Positions 44,133 through 53,252 are shown, numbered from the stretch's first letter. The stretch is 64,000 nucleotides of DNA from Paenibacillus glacialis (GCF_001637205.1 NZ_LVJH01000016.1:1-64000); one strand, 5' to 3'. Made by a program: numbers and translations. Notes: generated by a model not told the origin, from the letters alone.

Positions 44133-45023
44133 ATGAAAGTATTCATTACAGGAATTACAGGGTATGTCGGATCAGTAATAGCTCAATATTTCTTAACCCA
44201 AGGGTATCAGGTTTCTGGACTCGTAAGGTCACAAGAGAAAGCTGAGCAATTACTTAAGATGAGGATAGTCCCGATCATAGGTGATCTAGCGGATTTATCA
44301 TTGTTAGAGGAAAGTGTAAAGAAAGTCGATGGTGTCATTCATACGGCAATATCACATACTCCGGACATGGAGGAGCTGGACGTATCGGCAGTTAAATCAA
44401 TGTTAGATGGGTTAGAAGGTAGTGGGAAACCATTCATTTATACAAGTGGAACCTTACTCTACAACGATACCTTTCAGTATATCGTTGACGAAGACTCGGA
44501 TCCCAATCCCTTACCATTTCTGAAATGGAAAGTTAATCAGGAAAAAGAAGTATTGGCAGCTTCTCAACGCTTTATCCGTACGATCGTAATTCGTCCGACG
44601 CTAGTGTATGGACGTGGGGGAGGATTAGTTCAAGCAACGATTAGAAGAGCGATGCTATCTCAATCTGCTTACTATATAAACGATGGGCACAACGCGTGGT
44701 CAACCATTGATGTTGATGACTTGGCGCACCTGTACCTCCGAGCTTATTCGCAGGCACAACCTGGTTCGCTATTTAATGCAACATCAAGGGAAATGATTAC
44801 GATGAAAGAGCTCATGACAGCTGTTGGGAAAATAGCAGGGATAGATAAAATTGAATCGTGGAGCTATGAAGACGCGGTTAAAGCTATTGGACCTGCGGCT
44901 TGGGGAGCCAGTATTAATCAAAGGATATCTGGATTAAGAGCTGAGCAGCAACTACAATGGAGCACCTCTGCGCGATCGATTCTCAAAGAGATTGAAAAAG
45001 GATCTTATAAGGTTGAAGTATGA
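44133..45023 (+). CDS. NAD-dependent epimerase/dehydratase-like extended SDR
   Basis: 296 aa from ATG 44133 behind AAAAGGGGG. Rossmann motif ITGITGYVGSVIAQYFL (GxxGxxG) at residues 6-22. DGVIHTAI, YTSGTLLY and the VRPTLVYGRGGG substrate-domain motif follow. The active-site Tyr-x3-Lys is not evident at the usual place, so this may be an atypical reductase. Convergent with marR and flanked by its repeated motif. Confidence 0.85.
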   Translation: MKVFITGITGYVGSVIAQYFLTQGYQVSGLVRSQEKAEQLLKMRIVPIIGDLADLSLLEESVKKVDGVIHTAISHTPDMEELDVSAVKSMLDGLEGSGKPFIYTSGTLLYNDTFQYIVDEDSDPNPLPFLKWKVNQEKEVLAASQRFIRTIVIRPTLVYGRGGGLVQATIRRAMLSQSAYYINDGHNAWSTIDVDDLAHLYLRAYSQAQPGSLFNATSREMITMKELMTAVGKIAGIDKIESWSYEDAVKAIGPAAWGASINQRISGLRAEQQLQWSTSARSILKEIEKGSYKVEV

Positions 45024-45060
45024 GGCCAATGCGTAGTTCATGATCGGCCTCATCAATAAT

Positions 45061-45528
45061 TTAGTAAGAAGAGCTAAGAAAGCTTACGGATTTATTTAAA
45101 ATTCGTATGAATTGTTTCGTATCATCAGTACCTAGATGTTCACGCAATTGCTGAAAACGTGCAAACAGTTCTTTCTCTCGTTCTTCAACAAAGTGGTGTC
45201 CTTCATCTGTGGCTGATACGAGAATAGAGCGTCGATCACCGGGGTCCATCGTGCGTGTAATATACCCGGTTTGTTCAAGCGATTGAATAACGTGTGTCAC
45301 AGCGGATGAGGTAATTTTTAATTGTTTACTGAGTTCTGAAACTTTGATGCCATTTGAACCCGGAGGACATAGATAGGTCAGATAAACAAGTAAGTTCGAT
45401 TCACTTTGTCTTAGATCTTTAGAGGGGCTGAATACATTTCCTACACGTTTCAATTGTCCGAATATTAAAGCAAGTTCTTTCGTTAAGTTATCTTTATTCA
45501 AATCCAAGTTGTTATTGTCTGAGCTCAT
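45061..45528 (-). CDS. MarR-family transcriptional regulator
   Basis: 155 aa from ATG 45528, 10 nt after GGGGG; the upstream in-frame ATG at 45546 lacks a Shine-Dalgarno. Winged-helix domain: VSELSKQLKITSSAVTHVIQ (recognition helix) and the beta-wing DPGDRRSILVSATDEG. Helical ends form the dimer. Located between an SDR and an old-yellow-enzyme gene, both possible targets. Its own promoter overlaps a TTACTAAAT motif. Confidence 0.92.
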   Translation of the reverse strand: MSSDNNNLDLNKDNLTKELALIFGQLKRVGNVFSPSKDLRQSESNLLVYLTYLCPPGSNGIKVSELSKQLKITSSAVTHVIQSLEQTGYITRTMDPGDRRSILVSATDEGHHFVEEREKELFARFQQLREHLGTDDTKQFIRILNKSVSFLSSSY

Positions 45529-45567
45529 CAAACATAAGACCCCCATTAACTTTTACTGTAATAATAA

Positions 45568-45596
45568 ATTATTTACTAAATTAAATATATTGTCAA
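45568..45596 (-). promoter_or_regulatory. Promoter of marR with overlapping candidate operator
   Basis: Minus strand TTGACA (45596-45591), 17-bp spacer, AATAAT (45573-45568), with the same hexamers and spacing as the SDR promoter. The 9-mer TTACTAAAT (plus strand 45573-45581) lies in the spacer next to the -10. Autoregulation is inferred. Confidence 0.7.
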
Positions 45597-45635
45597 TGTG
45601 GATGTGACAATAATGAATCCAATAAGAGGTGTCGT

Positions 45636-46748
45636 ATGAAAAAGAATTATTCGGTTCAATCATTATTTCAACCTTTTACATTAGGCAGTATTACACTATC
45701 TAACCGTATTGTTATGGCGCCGATGACCCGAGCGTTTTCACCAGATGGTGTGCCAGGGAAGGATGTCTTAGAATACTACAAGCGTAGAGCGGAGAAAGGC
45801 GTCGGATTGATCGTGACCGAGGGAACTGTGATTAATCACCTAGCGGCAGCGGCAAATCCGAATGTTCCCTATTTTCATGGAGACAAAGCATTAAATGGTT
45901 GGGCAAAGATTGTTGATGCGGTGCATGAAGCAGGAGGTAGGATTATTCCGCAGCTTTGGCATGTTGGTACTCAGCGCATTGTCGGTCAGCTTCCAAATCG
46001 CGAATCTTTACCCATCGGTCCATCGGGAGTAAATGCAGAAGGCATTAAAGTAAACGAGCCTATGACCGAACAAGAAATTGAAGTAGTGGTTGGGGCGTAT
46101 GCCCAAGCGGCAGCGGATGCTAAGCGACTTGGTTTTGACGGCATAGAACTGCATGGGGCGCACGGTTATTTAATAGATCAATTCTTCTGGGAGCAAACGA
46201 ATCGGCGGACTGACCATTACGGTGGAGATTTTATCGCCCGTACACGTTTTGCGGTAGAAATCATCAAAGCTTGCCGGCTTGCCGTAGGGCCTGACTTTCC
46301 TATAGTATTTCGTTTTTCTCAATGGAAAAGAAGACCATTCACGGCAAAATTGGTCGAAACTCCGGAACAGTTAGCTCAATTTCTATTACCATTAGTAGAG
46401 GCTGGAGTCGATGTATTTCATTGCTCAACTCGGCGTTTTTGGGAACCAGAATTCGAAGGTTCCTCTCTCAATCTTGCAGGTTGGACAAAGAAATTGACGG
46501 GTAAACCGACGATAACAGTCGGGTCTGTCGGTCTTGATGAAGAGTTTATTCGTTTTTTTGCAGAAGGAAAAGGAGCCCGAAATGTTAATATCGATGGGTT
46601 GATCGAGAGGCTCGAACGGGAAGAATTCGATTTGGTAGCGGTGGGACGCGCTTTACTTGTAGATCCAGCTTGGGTAGATAAGATACGCAATGGGTGCGTA
46701 GAGGAGTTGATACCGTTTACACATGAGGCTTCAAAAATTTTATATTAA
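45636..46748 (+). CDS. Old yellow enzyme-family NADH:flavin oxidoreductase
   Basis: 370 aa, alpha/beta barrel binding FMN. MAPMTRAFSPDGVPG at the N-terminus, active-site segment IIPQLWHVGTQR, HGAHGYLIDQFFWEQTNRRT and C-terminal VGRALLVDPAWVDKIR are conserved. The catalytic Tyr region is preserved around the barrel end. Reduces activated C=C bonds, such as enones or electrophiles. Divergent from marR, a common arrangement for electrophile-responsive reductases. Confidence 0.93.
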   Translation: MKKNYSVQSLFQPFTLGSITLSNRIVMAPMTRAFSPDGVPGKDVLEYYKRRAEKGVGLIVTEGTVINHLAAAANPNVPYFHGDKALNGWAKIVDAVHEAGGRIIPQLWHVGTQRIVGQLPNRESLPIGPSGVNAEGIKVNEPMTEQEIEVVVGAYAQAAADAKRLGFDGIELHGAHGYLIDQFFWEQTNRRTDHYGGDFIARTRFAVEIIKACRLAVGPDFPIVFRFSQWKRRPFTAKLVETPEQLAQFLLPLVEAGVDVFHCSTRRFWEPEFEGSSLNLAGWTKKLTGKPTITVGSVGLDEEFIRFFAEGKGARNVNIDGLIERLEREEFDLVAVGRALLVDPAWVDKIRNGCVEELIPFTHEASKILY

Positions 46749-46853
46749 CATCCCCTACAGCCGAAACGGATTAATATATTCTAATATTATTGCGGCCTTG
46801 AAGGAGATATAAGTAATAAGAAGATTTTCATTGGGGGAAATGAACGAAGAATC

Positions 46854-46892
46854 GATAAATCCATGACGATATCTTCTCGTCATGGATTTATC
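46854..46892. terminator. Terminator between the OYE and DegV genes
   Basis: GATAAATCCATGACGA ... TCGTCATGGATTTATC, a perfect long stem between convergent genes, T/A-rich on both sides. Confidence 0.88.
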
Positions 46893-46913
46893 TGTTTAAG
46901 CTATGTATTCAAA

Positions 46914-47771
46914 TTAACTTATACTCGTTTTTTTGGAATACATAATGCCGATGGTATGTGGACCGCAGTGACTGCAAATGACACAGCCTGCGTTGGATAA
47001 GGTTACCTCAGCCTGGGTGAGCTCTTGTAGACGAGCCTGCATGAGTAGGGCATCTTCTTCTGCAAGAGAGTGAACGACCATAATATGGTCATGATCCATG
47101 AGATCTTTCTTATCAAGGACATTTTGTAATAACTGTTCTACAGCTTTTTCACGTTTTCCGCGAACACGAGTAGCCGGTATCATCTTCCCCTCAGCTACTT
47201 TAATAATTGGGCGAATCTTAAGGAGGCTTCCGATGAGGTTCTGCATGCCGGAGCAGCGTCCACCTTTGTAGAGATATTCCAATGTATCCACAACAAACTC
47301 GGTTTCAACCTCAGGCCGCACAGCCTCCAAAAGGGTAACTATCTCTTTCAAGGAACGGCCGGCTTTAGCAGCTTTGATGGCTTTCATAACTAAGAGCCCA
47401 ATGGCAGACGATAAGTTCAATGAATCAAACACTGCGATCTGATCTGTTGGGTATTCGTCAGCTGCAATAAGAGCGTTCTGATAAGTAGAAGATAGTTCTG
47501 AAGAAAGGCTAATAAAGAGAATCTGGTCTCCTCGTTCAATGTATGGGGTGAAGGCCCTCATGAAATCAGCAGGCGAGGGTGCCGCTGTCTTGGGTAAATC
47601 TCCATCCTGAGTGACTCTCTGATAGAGATCAATTGGGGTAATATCTAATCCATCTCGCAATGATTGCTCTCCGAATATTACGTATAAAGGTACAATGCCG
47701 ATGTCGTATTCTTCAATCCATGAGTTAGGCAGATCACTAGTACTGTCCGCAAATATTTTAATAGTAGGCAT
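46914..47771 (-). CDS. DegV-family fatty-acid-binding protein
   Basis: 285 aa. FADSTSDLP at residues 7-15, FGEQSLRDGLDI, LPKTAAPSPADFMRAF, and FDSLNLSSAIGLLVM match DegV, a fatty-acid binding component (FakB type) that presents lipid to a FakA kinase. No fakA nearby. Cytosolic. Start has GGGAGAT upstream and the gene lies 31 nt after a small membrane-protein gene. Confidence 0.9.
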   Translation of the reverse strand: MPTIKIFADSTSDLPNSWIEEYDIGIVPLYVIFGEQSLRDGLDITPIDLYQRVTQDGDLPKTAAPSPADFMRAFTPYIERGDQILFISLSSELSSTYQNALIAADEYPTDQIAVFDSLNLSSAIGLLVMKAIKAAKAGRSLKEIVTLLEAVRPEVETEFVVDTLEYLYKGGRCSGMQNLIGSLLKIRPIIKVAEGKMIPATRVRGKREKAVEQLLQNVLDKKDLMDHDHIMVVHSLAEEDALLMQARLQELTQAEVTLSNAGCVICSHCGPHTIGIMYSKKTSIS

Positions 47772-47801
47772 GTGGTAGTAATCTCCCTTATTTCGATTTA
47801 A

Positions 47802-48224
47802 TTATGTGGTAGCGGATACAACGGCAATAACAAAAAATATAGCCAAGCTTATCAAAATAGCGGCATTCATAATCAAACCTAAGATTGCGAATATTTTCTT
47901 TCTGTTTCTCAGTGATACCCCAACAATTCCTAGAATTACGCCAATCAAGTTCATTAATAAAAATAAGATGACGATAGAGCCTGCAACTCCCAATTTTTCA
48001 ATCGTTTCTTCGCTAAGTGAAGAAAGATTTTCATTAAGACTAGAAGTAAACAGGGAACCGATAAAGGCGACAGATGCAATATAACCTAATAAACTGATCA
48101 TACACAGAACAAAAGATGCAATTCCGGGTCCCGAATGCTTTACAATAATGGGTTTGGCTGAAGCGGTGGAGTTAATGAATGGGCCCTCTTCAACGATGGG
48201 GTGCTGTGGTTCATTTGAATCCAT
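47802..48224 (-). CDS. Small DUF4190-like membrane protein
   Basis: 140 aa from ATG 48224 behind TAAGGAGAGA; the longer frame to 48290 has no signal. An N-terminal soluble part of about 30 residues is followed by three hydrophobic segments (about 34-60, 80-106, 113-138). The GIASFVLCMISLLGY and IGVILGIVGVSLRNRKK spacing resembles DUF4190-type proteins. Probably cotranscribed with degV. Function unknown. Confidence 0.75.
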   Translation of the reverse strand: MDSNEPQHPIVEEGPFINSTASAKPIIVKHSGPGIASFVLCMISLLGYIASVAFIGSLFTSSLNENLSSLSEETIEKLGVAGSIVILFLLMNLIGVILGIVGVSLRNRKKIFAILGLIMNAAILISLAIFFVIAVVSATT

Positions 48225-48392
48225 ACTTGATCTCTCCTTAACAATATTTAACGATAATATAACTCTTCCATATTTGAATGGAAAAATCAAGGATTGTTAT
48301 AACGTCTTCGATCGAAGAGCAAGTGGTAAAGAATTAGGCTATGCGTTATTATAACGTAAGAGTATCAGATTTATGATAAAGGAGTGGACAAA

Positions 48393-48776
48393 TTGCAACG
48401 GACATTTGCAAAATGGGGAACGATCCTGATGGCCTTATCGGTGGGAATCGGGGCTTTTGGAGCGCACTTATTAGAGCCAAGAATAGGTGCAGATGCTTTA
48501 GGCGTATATGAAACGGGAGTTCATTACCATATGATTCATGCACTTGGTCTTATACTGATTGGTTTAACCGCAGGTCAGATTGGTGTATCTAGAAGCCTTA
48601 AATGGGCAGGGTGGTTATTAGTATCGGGAATTATATTGTTCTCTGGTAGTCTTTATGTGCTCAGTATCACGGGAGTTAAAGTACTAGGCGCAATTACACC
48701 TCTTGGTGGCGTCGCGTTCATTGCAGGATGGTTATGTTATCTTTCGGCTTTCTTACGATCGAAAAAAGTCTCATAA
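48393..48776 (+). CDS. DUF423 family membrane protein
   Basis: 127 aa. GGAG at 48381-48384 fits TTG 48393 (8 nt); GTG 48384 overlaps it. Four transmembrane helices. MALSVGIGAFGAHLLEPRIG, YHMIHALGLILIGL, and ITPLGGVAFIAGWLCYL are the DUF423/YwdK hallmarks. No known function; monocistronic, with terminator after. Confidence 0.88.
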   Translation: MQRTFAKWGTILMALSVGIGAFGAHLLEPRIGADALGVYETGVHYHMIHALGLILIGLTAGQIGVSRSLKWAGWLLVSGIILFSGSLYVLSITGVKVLGAITPLGGVAFIAGWLCYLSAFLRSKKVS

Positions 48777-48780
48777 CGAA

Positions 48781-48812
48781 TTAAAAGAGGACTCGGGAGT
48801 CCTCTTTTTTTT
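48781..48812. terminator. Terminator after the DUF423 gene
   Basis: AAAAGAGGACTCGGGAGTCCTCTTTTTTTT, a compact perfect stem and T tract; also serves the convergent hypothetical gene. Confidence 0.93.
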
Positions 48813-49362
48813 AATCTGTAAAAGAATCGATTTCGTTCAGCATAAATGAGTATACTTGTTTCTCATCCACATGGTAAACGTTAACAAATTGTTGATCTTC
48901 ATCAAAATTCAATATCCGGCAAGGTATGTCCATGTATTGACCCTTCCGATTTGCTGTCAAGCGTACTAGACGGTTGTCTTTAATACAGGATTTAATCCAC
49001 GTCCTAGGATCTTCAATATGATTTAATGCTGGAGTATTGGTTTTCGGGAGTAAGACTGGTTCTTGCGTAAGTGAATTCTTTAATCTAGATTGCACGATTT
49101 CCTTTCCAGTTTTACCACCTATAGTGGTTTTGGAAAGATGAGGGGGAGTTGATTCAAATGTGGATATTTTCTTCGATTGAAGAAGATGATCTATCATTTC
49201 GCCTAACTCTATTCCAGATTGAACACGAAAATCCATAACCTGCTTATTATTGTTCATCATTTCAAATAGTGATTGAAGTGCACGAGCATTGGACTCATTT
49301 TTGATTAATATATCGACTTTGAATAAATATCCTCGGTCCTCTTTGTCTTGTTTATTATTCAT
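48811..49362 (-). CDS. Protein of unknown function, PilZ-like end not excluded
   Basis: 183 aa, soluble, basic. N-terminal about 70 residues have an alpha/beta pattern (YLFKVDILIKNESNARALQS). A Ser/Thr/Pro-rich linker follows, then a C-terminal beta-rich part (LVRLTANRKGQYMDIPCRIL, QQFVNVYHVDEKQVYSFMLN, EIDSFTD). Shine-Dalgarno GGGGGAAT before the ATG supports expression. I recognise no family; the C-terminal barrel-like strands are only faintly PilZ/Sm-like. Monocistronic. Confidence 0.6.
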   Translation of the reverse strand: MNNKQDKEDRGYLFKVDILIKNESNARALQSLFEMMNNNKQVMDFRVQSGIELGEMIDHLLQSKKISTFESTPPHLSKTTIGGKTGKEIVQSRLKNSLTQEPVLLPKTNTPALNHIEDPRTWIKSCIKDNRLVRLTANRKGQYMDIPCRILNFDEDQQFVNVYHVDEKQVYSFMLNEIDSFTD

Positions 49363-49562
49363 AATTCCCCCAGCTTGTCAGTAAAATCTTAGCTATGTTA
49401 TAAACTATACCATTATAATTGGAAGAAAAATAGTCCTTATGTCGTAGGACTCAAGCGGATTATTTTGTATATTCGACAAAATTTTCATTGTTGTTATAGA
49501 CACCCAATAACCTCAGATTGAATACACATAATGTTGAGACAGATGTGAGGAGGTGTCCTGCC

Positions 49563-49865
49563 ATGATTAATATTGTGCCTATTGTTATCGAGGGTATATC
49601 CGTCACCGGGGTCGAAGTGAAACTCCCCAAAACGACTCTCCTGACCATTAATACTTCTAAAGGTTATATTATGTGTGGTGCTCTGGATATTGGTCTATTA
49701 AATGAACGGCTGTCGGATCGCCAGATCATTGCTGGAAGAGCAGTGGGTGTCAGAACGCTGCAAGAATTACTGGATGCACCGCTTGAATCCGTTACCTATG
49801 AGGCGGAGAAGCTCGGTATAACGCCAGGGATAACAGGAAAAGACGCGTTGATAAAGATGTTGTAG
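49563..49865 (+). CDS. yunC: DUF1805 family protein (YunC-like)
   Basis: 100 aa from ATG 49563 behind GAGGAGG. INIVPIVIEGISVTGVEVKL, TINTSKGYIMCGALDIGLL and RQIIAGRAVGVRTLQELLDA are the DUF1805 pattern. The central Cys in GYIMCGALD is conserved in the family. Role unknown. A YunD-like gene is present at 61502 but not adjacent. Confidence 0.88.
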   Translation: MINIVPIVIEGISVTGVEVKLPKTTLLTINTSKGYIMCGALDIGLLNERLSDRQIIAGRAVGVRTLQELLDAPLESVTYEAEKLGITPGITGKDALIKML

Positions 49866-49881
49866 CGAAGCGATATTCAAA

Positions 49882-49916
49882 AAGACCAATTCGAGTAGTA
49901 GTTGAATTGGTCTTCT
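49882..49916. terminator. Bidirectional terminator after yunC
   Basis: AAGACCAATTC-gagtagtagtt-GAATTGGTCTT, T-rich on both strands, between yunC and mtnA. Confidence 0.88.
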
Positions 49917-49930
49917 TACTTTAGTTGTAA

Positions 49931-50015
49931 CTAAATGGATTGAACTAAAGACGAACCCCGGCTTTCTTTAGTAATAATTAAACCTGGAGCCCAAACCTTA
50001 GTTCAATCCATTTAG
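49931..50015. repeat. Palindromic element C with 18-19-bp arms
   Basis: CTAAATGGATTGAACTAAAG (49931-49950) and CTTAGTTCAATCCATTTAG (49997-50015) pair almost perfectly around a 46-nt loop. It lies 5 nt beyond the mtnA stop. Contains the same TTGAACTA/TAGTTCAA core as elements A and B. Confidence 0.7.
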
Positions 50016-50020
50016 ATGAG

Positions 50021-51112
50021 TTATTTTGAGAAAATAGCAGCTAAATTCTCCTTGAATGGAGCTTGAATGATTCCTTTTTCTGTAATGATAGCCGTTACAT
50101 ATTCATTAGGAGTGACATCGAAGGCAGGGTTAAATACTTTGATATCCTGAGGTGCAGTTCGTTTACCGAACCCTTCGGTTATTTCTTCTGCTGGTCTTTC
50201 TTCAATAGGAATTTCTTGACCTGTCTCGGTGTTTAAATCAATCGTGGAGAGAGGGCAGGCAACATAGAATGGTATTCCATGCGCTTTGGCAAGTACAGCT
50301 ACACTGTAGGTACCAATCTTATTACATACATCTCCGTTAGCAGCAACTCGGTCTGTACCGACGATGACAGCCTGGATCCATCCTTTGGACATCACCATAC
50401 CGGCCATATTATCACAAATCAGAGTAACATCGATGCCAGCCTGTTGGAGCTCAAATGCTGTTAATCGTGCACCTTGTAGTACCGGTCGCGTCTCATCAGC
50501 AAAAACCTTTAGTTGAATACCCCGTTCATGGGCGAGATACATGGGAGCAAGAGCTGTACCATATTTCGCAGTGGCAAGACCACCTGCATTACAATGTGTA
50601 AGGACGCCCATTCCATCATGGAATAATGGGAGTGCATGTTCACCAATCAGACGACATACTTCTTCATCTTCTAATTGAATAGCCTGTGCTTCAGCAAGAA
50701 GCGCTTGATTAAGTTCAAGAATGTTATGTCCTACTTGGGTAAGTGACGTTGCCGTATCCTTCATACGATCTAACGCCCAGAAGAGGTTCACAGCTGTTGG
50801 TCTTGAAGTCGCTAGATATTTGCAGATTTCAAGGACTTGATTCAACCATTGTTGGTTGTCGGTGTGATCTTTATCAAGTTGATCGTGTGAAATACGACGA
50901 GCACCGAGAACCACACCATATGCAGCTGCGATCCCGATTGCCGGAGCACCACGAACCTTCATGGTATGAATGGCATCCCAGACTTCTTCCGCGGTATATA
51001 GATCTAGCAAAATAATAGATTCAGGTAGCAATCGTTGGTCAAGAAGAATAAGTCTGTCTTCTCCCCATGTAAGGGAGGATAATGGTTCGTTCATAGATTG
51101 TGTAGTCGTCAT
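50021..51112 (-). CDS. mtnA: S-methyl-5-thioribose-1-phosphate isomerase MtnA
   Basis: 363 aa, standard length. Converts MTR-1-P to methylthioribulose-1-P in methionine salvage. [17 protein letters not shown] contains the catalytic Cys, and [19 protein letters not shown] the catalytic Asp. The N-terminal [16 protein letters not shown] is diagnostic against eIF2B-like relatives. Overlaps mtnK by 4 nt. Confidence 0.96.
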   Translation of the reverse strand: MTTTQSMNEPLSSLTWGEDRLILLDQRLLPESIILLDLYTAEEVWDAIHTMKVRGAPAIGIAAAYGVVLGARRISHDQLDKDHTDNQQWLNQVLEICKYLATSRPTAVNLFWALDRMKDTATSLTQVGHNILELNQALLAEAQAIQLEDEEVCRLIGEHALPLFHDGMGVLTHCNAGGLATAKYGTALAPMYLAHERGIQLKVFADETRPVLQGARLTAFELQQAGIDVTLICDNMAGMVMSKGWIQAVIVGTDRVAANGDVCNKIGTYSVAVLAKAHGIPFYVACPLSTIDLNTETGQEIPIEERPAEEITEGFGKRTAPQDIKVFNPAFDVTPNEYVTAIITEKGIIQAPFKENLAAIFSK

Positions 51113-52338
51113 GAAGTAGCTCCTTGTCTAGAAGTTGGATTTGTCTTTTGTACGATACGAAGCAAATCTTCAATAGAAGATATTTGACGGTGATTTAGAA
51201 TAAGTTGTTTCCCGATTGCCAATGCCTTTCGCTGTGCTGCCTCTTTCAATTCGTCATTTACGATCGTATCAATGTCGGCAACGTGAGCTAAGCCTACAAT
51301 GCGGCGGATGATTTTGCAACCGGCAAATCCTACAGTATCTTGAAGGATACGTGCAACGTACAGATCTTGATATCCAGGTGTACGCGCCATCAGGTCTTGT
51401 ACATCTGTGTTCCACAATGTGCGGAAGCTAGACTCAAATTGCTTCCAAAGATTCTCCACCGTGAGTAGAAGGTGTGCCTCTTTCTCTTGGACTGCGAATT
51501 CGGTATCATTCCAACCAGGCTGGGCTACATAATTGAGTATAAGGTTAGCAATAATAGCTCCAATATCGAACCCCATCGGGCCATAATATGCGAATTCAGG
51601 GTCAATCACTTTAGTAGATGCCTGAGTGACAAAGATACTCCCCGTATGTAAATCGCCATGTAACAGTGCTTGAGACTGGGTTAGAAACTTTTCTCTTAAT
51701 AAAGCTACTTCTAAATGGAGGTCTAGATTCTCACGTAAACTCTGCGCCTCATCCTCAATGCTAGCAGGATAGTTGTTATTGTCTGAAATATGGTAGGGAT
51801 CCTCAAAGATAAGGTCCTCTGTAATTTTACATAAATCGGGGTTAATGAATTTTTTGGATTGTGCCTTTTTGTCCAGTGGATTGAGAGCGAGATCGGATGT
51901 ATAGAAGAGTGTATTGGCTAAGAAATCCCCAATATGCTCAGCAAACAATGGATATTTCTCTCCAGCGATTAAGCCTTGTCGCATGATGACATGATCACTA
52001 AGGTCTTCCATGACGGTGAGTGCGAGCTCTTCATCATAAGCATAGACTTTAGGGACAAGTCCTTGAGAGAGGTGATACTGTATTTGAAGCGCTTCTCGTT
52101 CTATTCTTGCTCTATCCAAGGAAAGGGGCCAAGATTCACCTACGACTTTTGCATAAGGAAGGGCTTGTTTGACAATGATACTCGTACAAGTGTTACTGTC
52201 TGAGATATGAAACACTAAATTGAGATTTCCGTCCCCTATTTCACGGCATACGAGGTTAGATTCTTGAGAGAAGAAGTTAGGGATTTCTTTGACATAAGCG
52301 ATAGCTTCTTCATTATTAAAAGGATGATATGTGGACAA
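51109..52338 (-). CDS. mtnK: 5-Methylthioribose kinase MtnK
   Basis: 409 aa from TTG 52338; the preceding GTG 52347 overlaps GGAGG, so TTG (about 7 nt from it) is preferred; the frame itself stays open to 52431. Phosphorylates MTR with ATP. Kinase-like motifs: [13 protein letters not shown] (nucleotide loop), [10 protein letters not shown] (Lys), [11 protein letters not shown] (catalytic loop) and [16 protein letters not shown] (DFG-like metal site). Cotranscribed with mtnA. The leader lacks the S-box SAM riboswitch seen in Bacillus subtilis mtnKA. Confidence 0.93.
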   Translation of the reverse strand: MSTYHPFNNEEAIAYVKEIPNFFSQESNLVCREIGDGNLNLVFHISDSNTCTSIIVKQALPYAKVVGESWPLSLDRARIEREALQIQYHLSQGLVPKVYAYDEELALTVMEDLSDHVIMRQGLIAGEKYPLFAEHIGDFLANTLFYTSDLALNPLDKKAQSKKFINPDLCKITEDLIFEDPYHISDNNNYPASIEDEAQSLRENLDLHLEVALLREKFLTQSQALLHGDLHTGSIFVTQASTKVIDPEFAYYGPMGFDIGAIIANLILNYVAQPGWNDTEFAVQEKEAHLLLTVENLWKQFESSFRTLWNTDVQDLMARTPGYQDLYVARILQDTVGFAGCKIIRRIVGLAHVADIDTIVNDELKEAAQRKALAIGKQLILNHRQISSIEDLLRIVQKTNPTSRQGATS

Positions 52339-52618
52339 AGGGTTCACCTCCGGTAAAATATAAAGAATGTTATCCCTACTCTTTAACTGGGTATATTTCA
52401 GTATAACGGAAACTAGACATATTTTGTACACTTTTTTAAGTGAAACGTGACCTTTGATGTTTCATCATATAGGTATTATGGTTAAAATATAAATAGGCAA
52501 GAGGGTAACAAATGCTAAAAGATTCACATGTCAAATAACATCCTTATGTAGGGCACTCACTTGTCGTTTATACAAGAAGTCTTATATCACATATTAATAG
52601 AAAAGGAAGGGATTTATC

Positions 52619-53080
52619 ATGGCAAAAACAACTTCAACGACTCAAAACACAACATTAGAACAGGTACTAAATCAACAAGTTGCGAATTTGAATGTATTAT
52701 ATGTGAAGCTACATAATTATCATTGGTATGTACGAGGAGAGAAGTTCTTTACATTACATGAGAAATTTGAAGAAATATATAATGATATTACGTTGAAAAT
52801 GGACGAGGTTGCTGAACGCTTATTGACACTAAAGGGAAGTCCAGTTGCAACAATGAAAGAATTTCTGGATATTACAACGATTCAAGAGGCAGATGGTAAA
52901 GAGGATGCAAGTAAGATGGTACAAAATCTGATCGAAGATTTGGCCACAGTGGCAGAAGAACTTGAAGAAGGCATTGATCTAGCAGAAAATGCTCATGACC
53001 ATGTTACAGGAGACATCTTGATTACGATTAAAGGTGACTTCGAGAAACATATGTGGATGCTTCGTTCTTTACTGGGTTAA
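52619..53080 (+). CDS. dps: Dps-family ferritin-like DNA-protecting protein
   Basis: 153 aa, four-helix bundle. The family fingerprint YVKLHNYHWYVRGEKFFTLH and EKFEEIYNDITLKMDEVAER hold the inter-subunit ferroxidase His, Asp and Glu. Oxidises and stores iron and shields DNA in starvation or peroxide stress. GGAAGGGA precedes the ATG. Placed just before suf, fitting an iron/oxidative theme. No lysine-rich N-tail. Confidence 0.94.
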   Translation: MAKTTSTTQNTTLEQVLNQQVANLNVLYVKLHNYHWYVRGEKFFTLHEKFEEIYNDITLKMDEVAERLLTLKGSPVATMKEFLDITTIQEADGKEDASKMVQNLIEDLATVAEELEEGIDLAENAHDHVTGDILITIKGDFEKHMWMLRSLLG

Positions 53081-53102
53081 TCGGACAGGTTTAACGTAAA
53101 GA

Positions 53103-53145
53103 AAAATGGGCTTGGCTGAAATACTTAGCCAAGCTTATTTTTCTT
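53103..53145 (+). terminator. Terminator after dps
   Basis: GCTTGGCT-gaaatactt-AGCCAAGC stem and TTATTTTTCTT tail. Confidence 0.87.
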
Positions 53146-53167
53146 ATATCTATTTTTTTAAAAATAC

Positions 53168-53183
53168 AGTGATAAAAATCACA
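53168..53183. promoter_or_regulatory. Candidate Crp/Fnr-family site
   Basis: AGTGATAAAAATCACA matches TGTGA-N6-TCACA except for the first base. It lies about 190 nt upstream of sufC. It could also be a chance short palindrome. Confidence 0.4.
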
Positions 53184-53233
53184 GCTAAAAATGTGAATAA
53201 GCTTGATTAAAAAAAACTTTAGTATAAAATTAG

Positions 53234-53252
53234 TGAGAATCATTGAGAATCA
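53234..53252. promoter_or_regulatory. Tandem TGAGAATCAT repeats upstream of sufC
   Basis: TGAGAATCAT-TGAGAATCA, two 9-10 bp units in direct repeat; it partly resembles a Fur/PerR box half-site pattern (TGAxAATCATT). Lies about 120 nt before sufC. Iron or peroxide control of suf is an inference. Confidence 0.4.
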
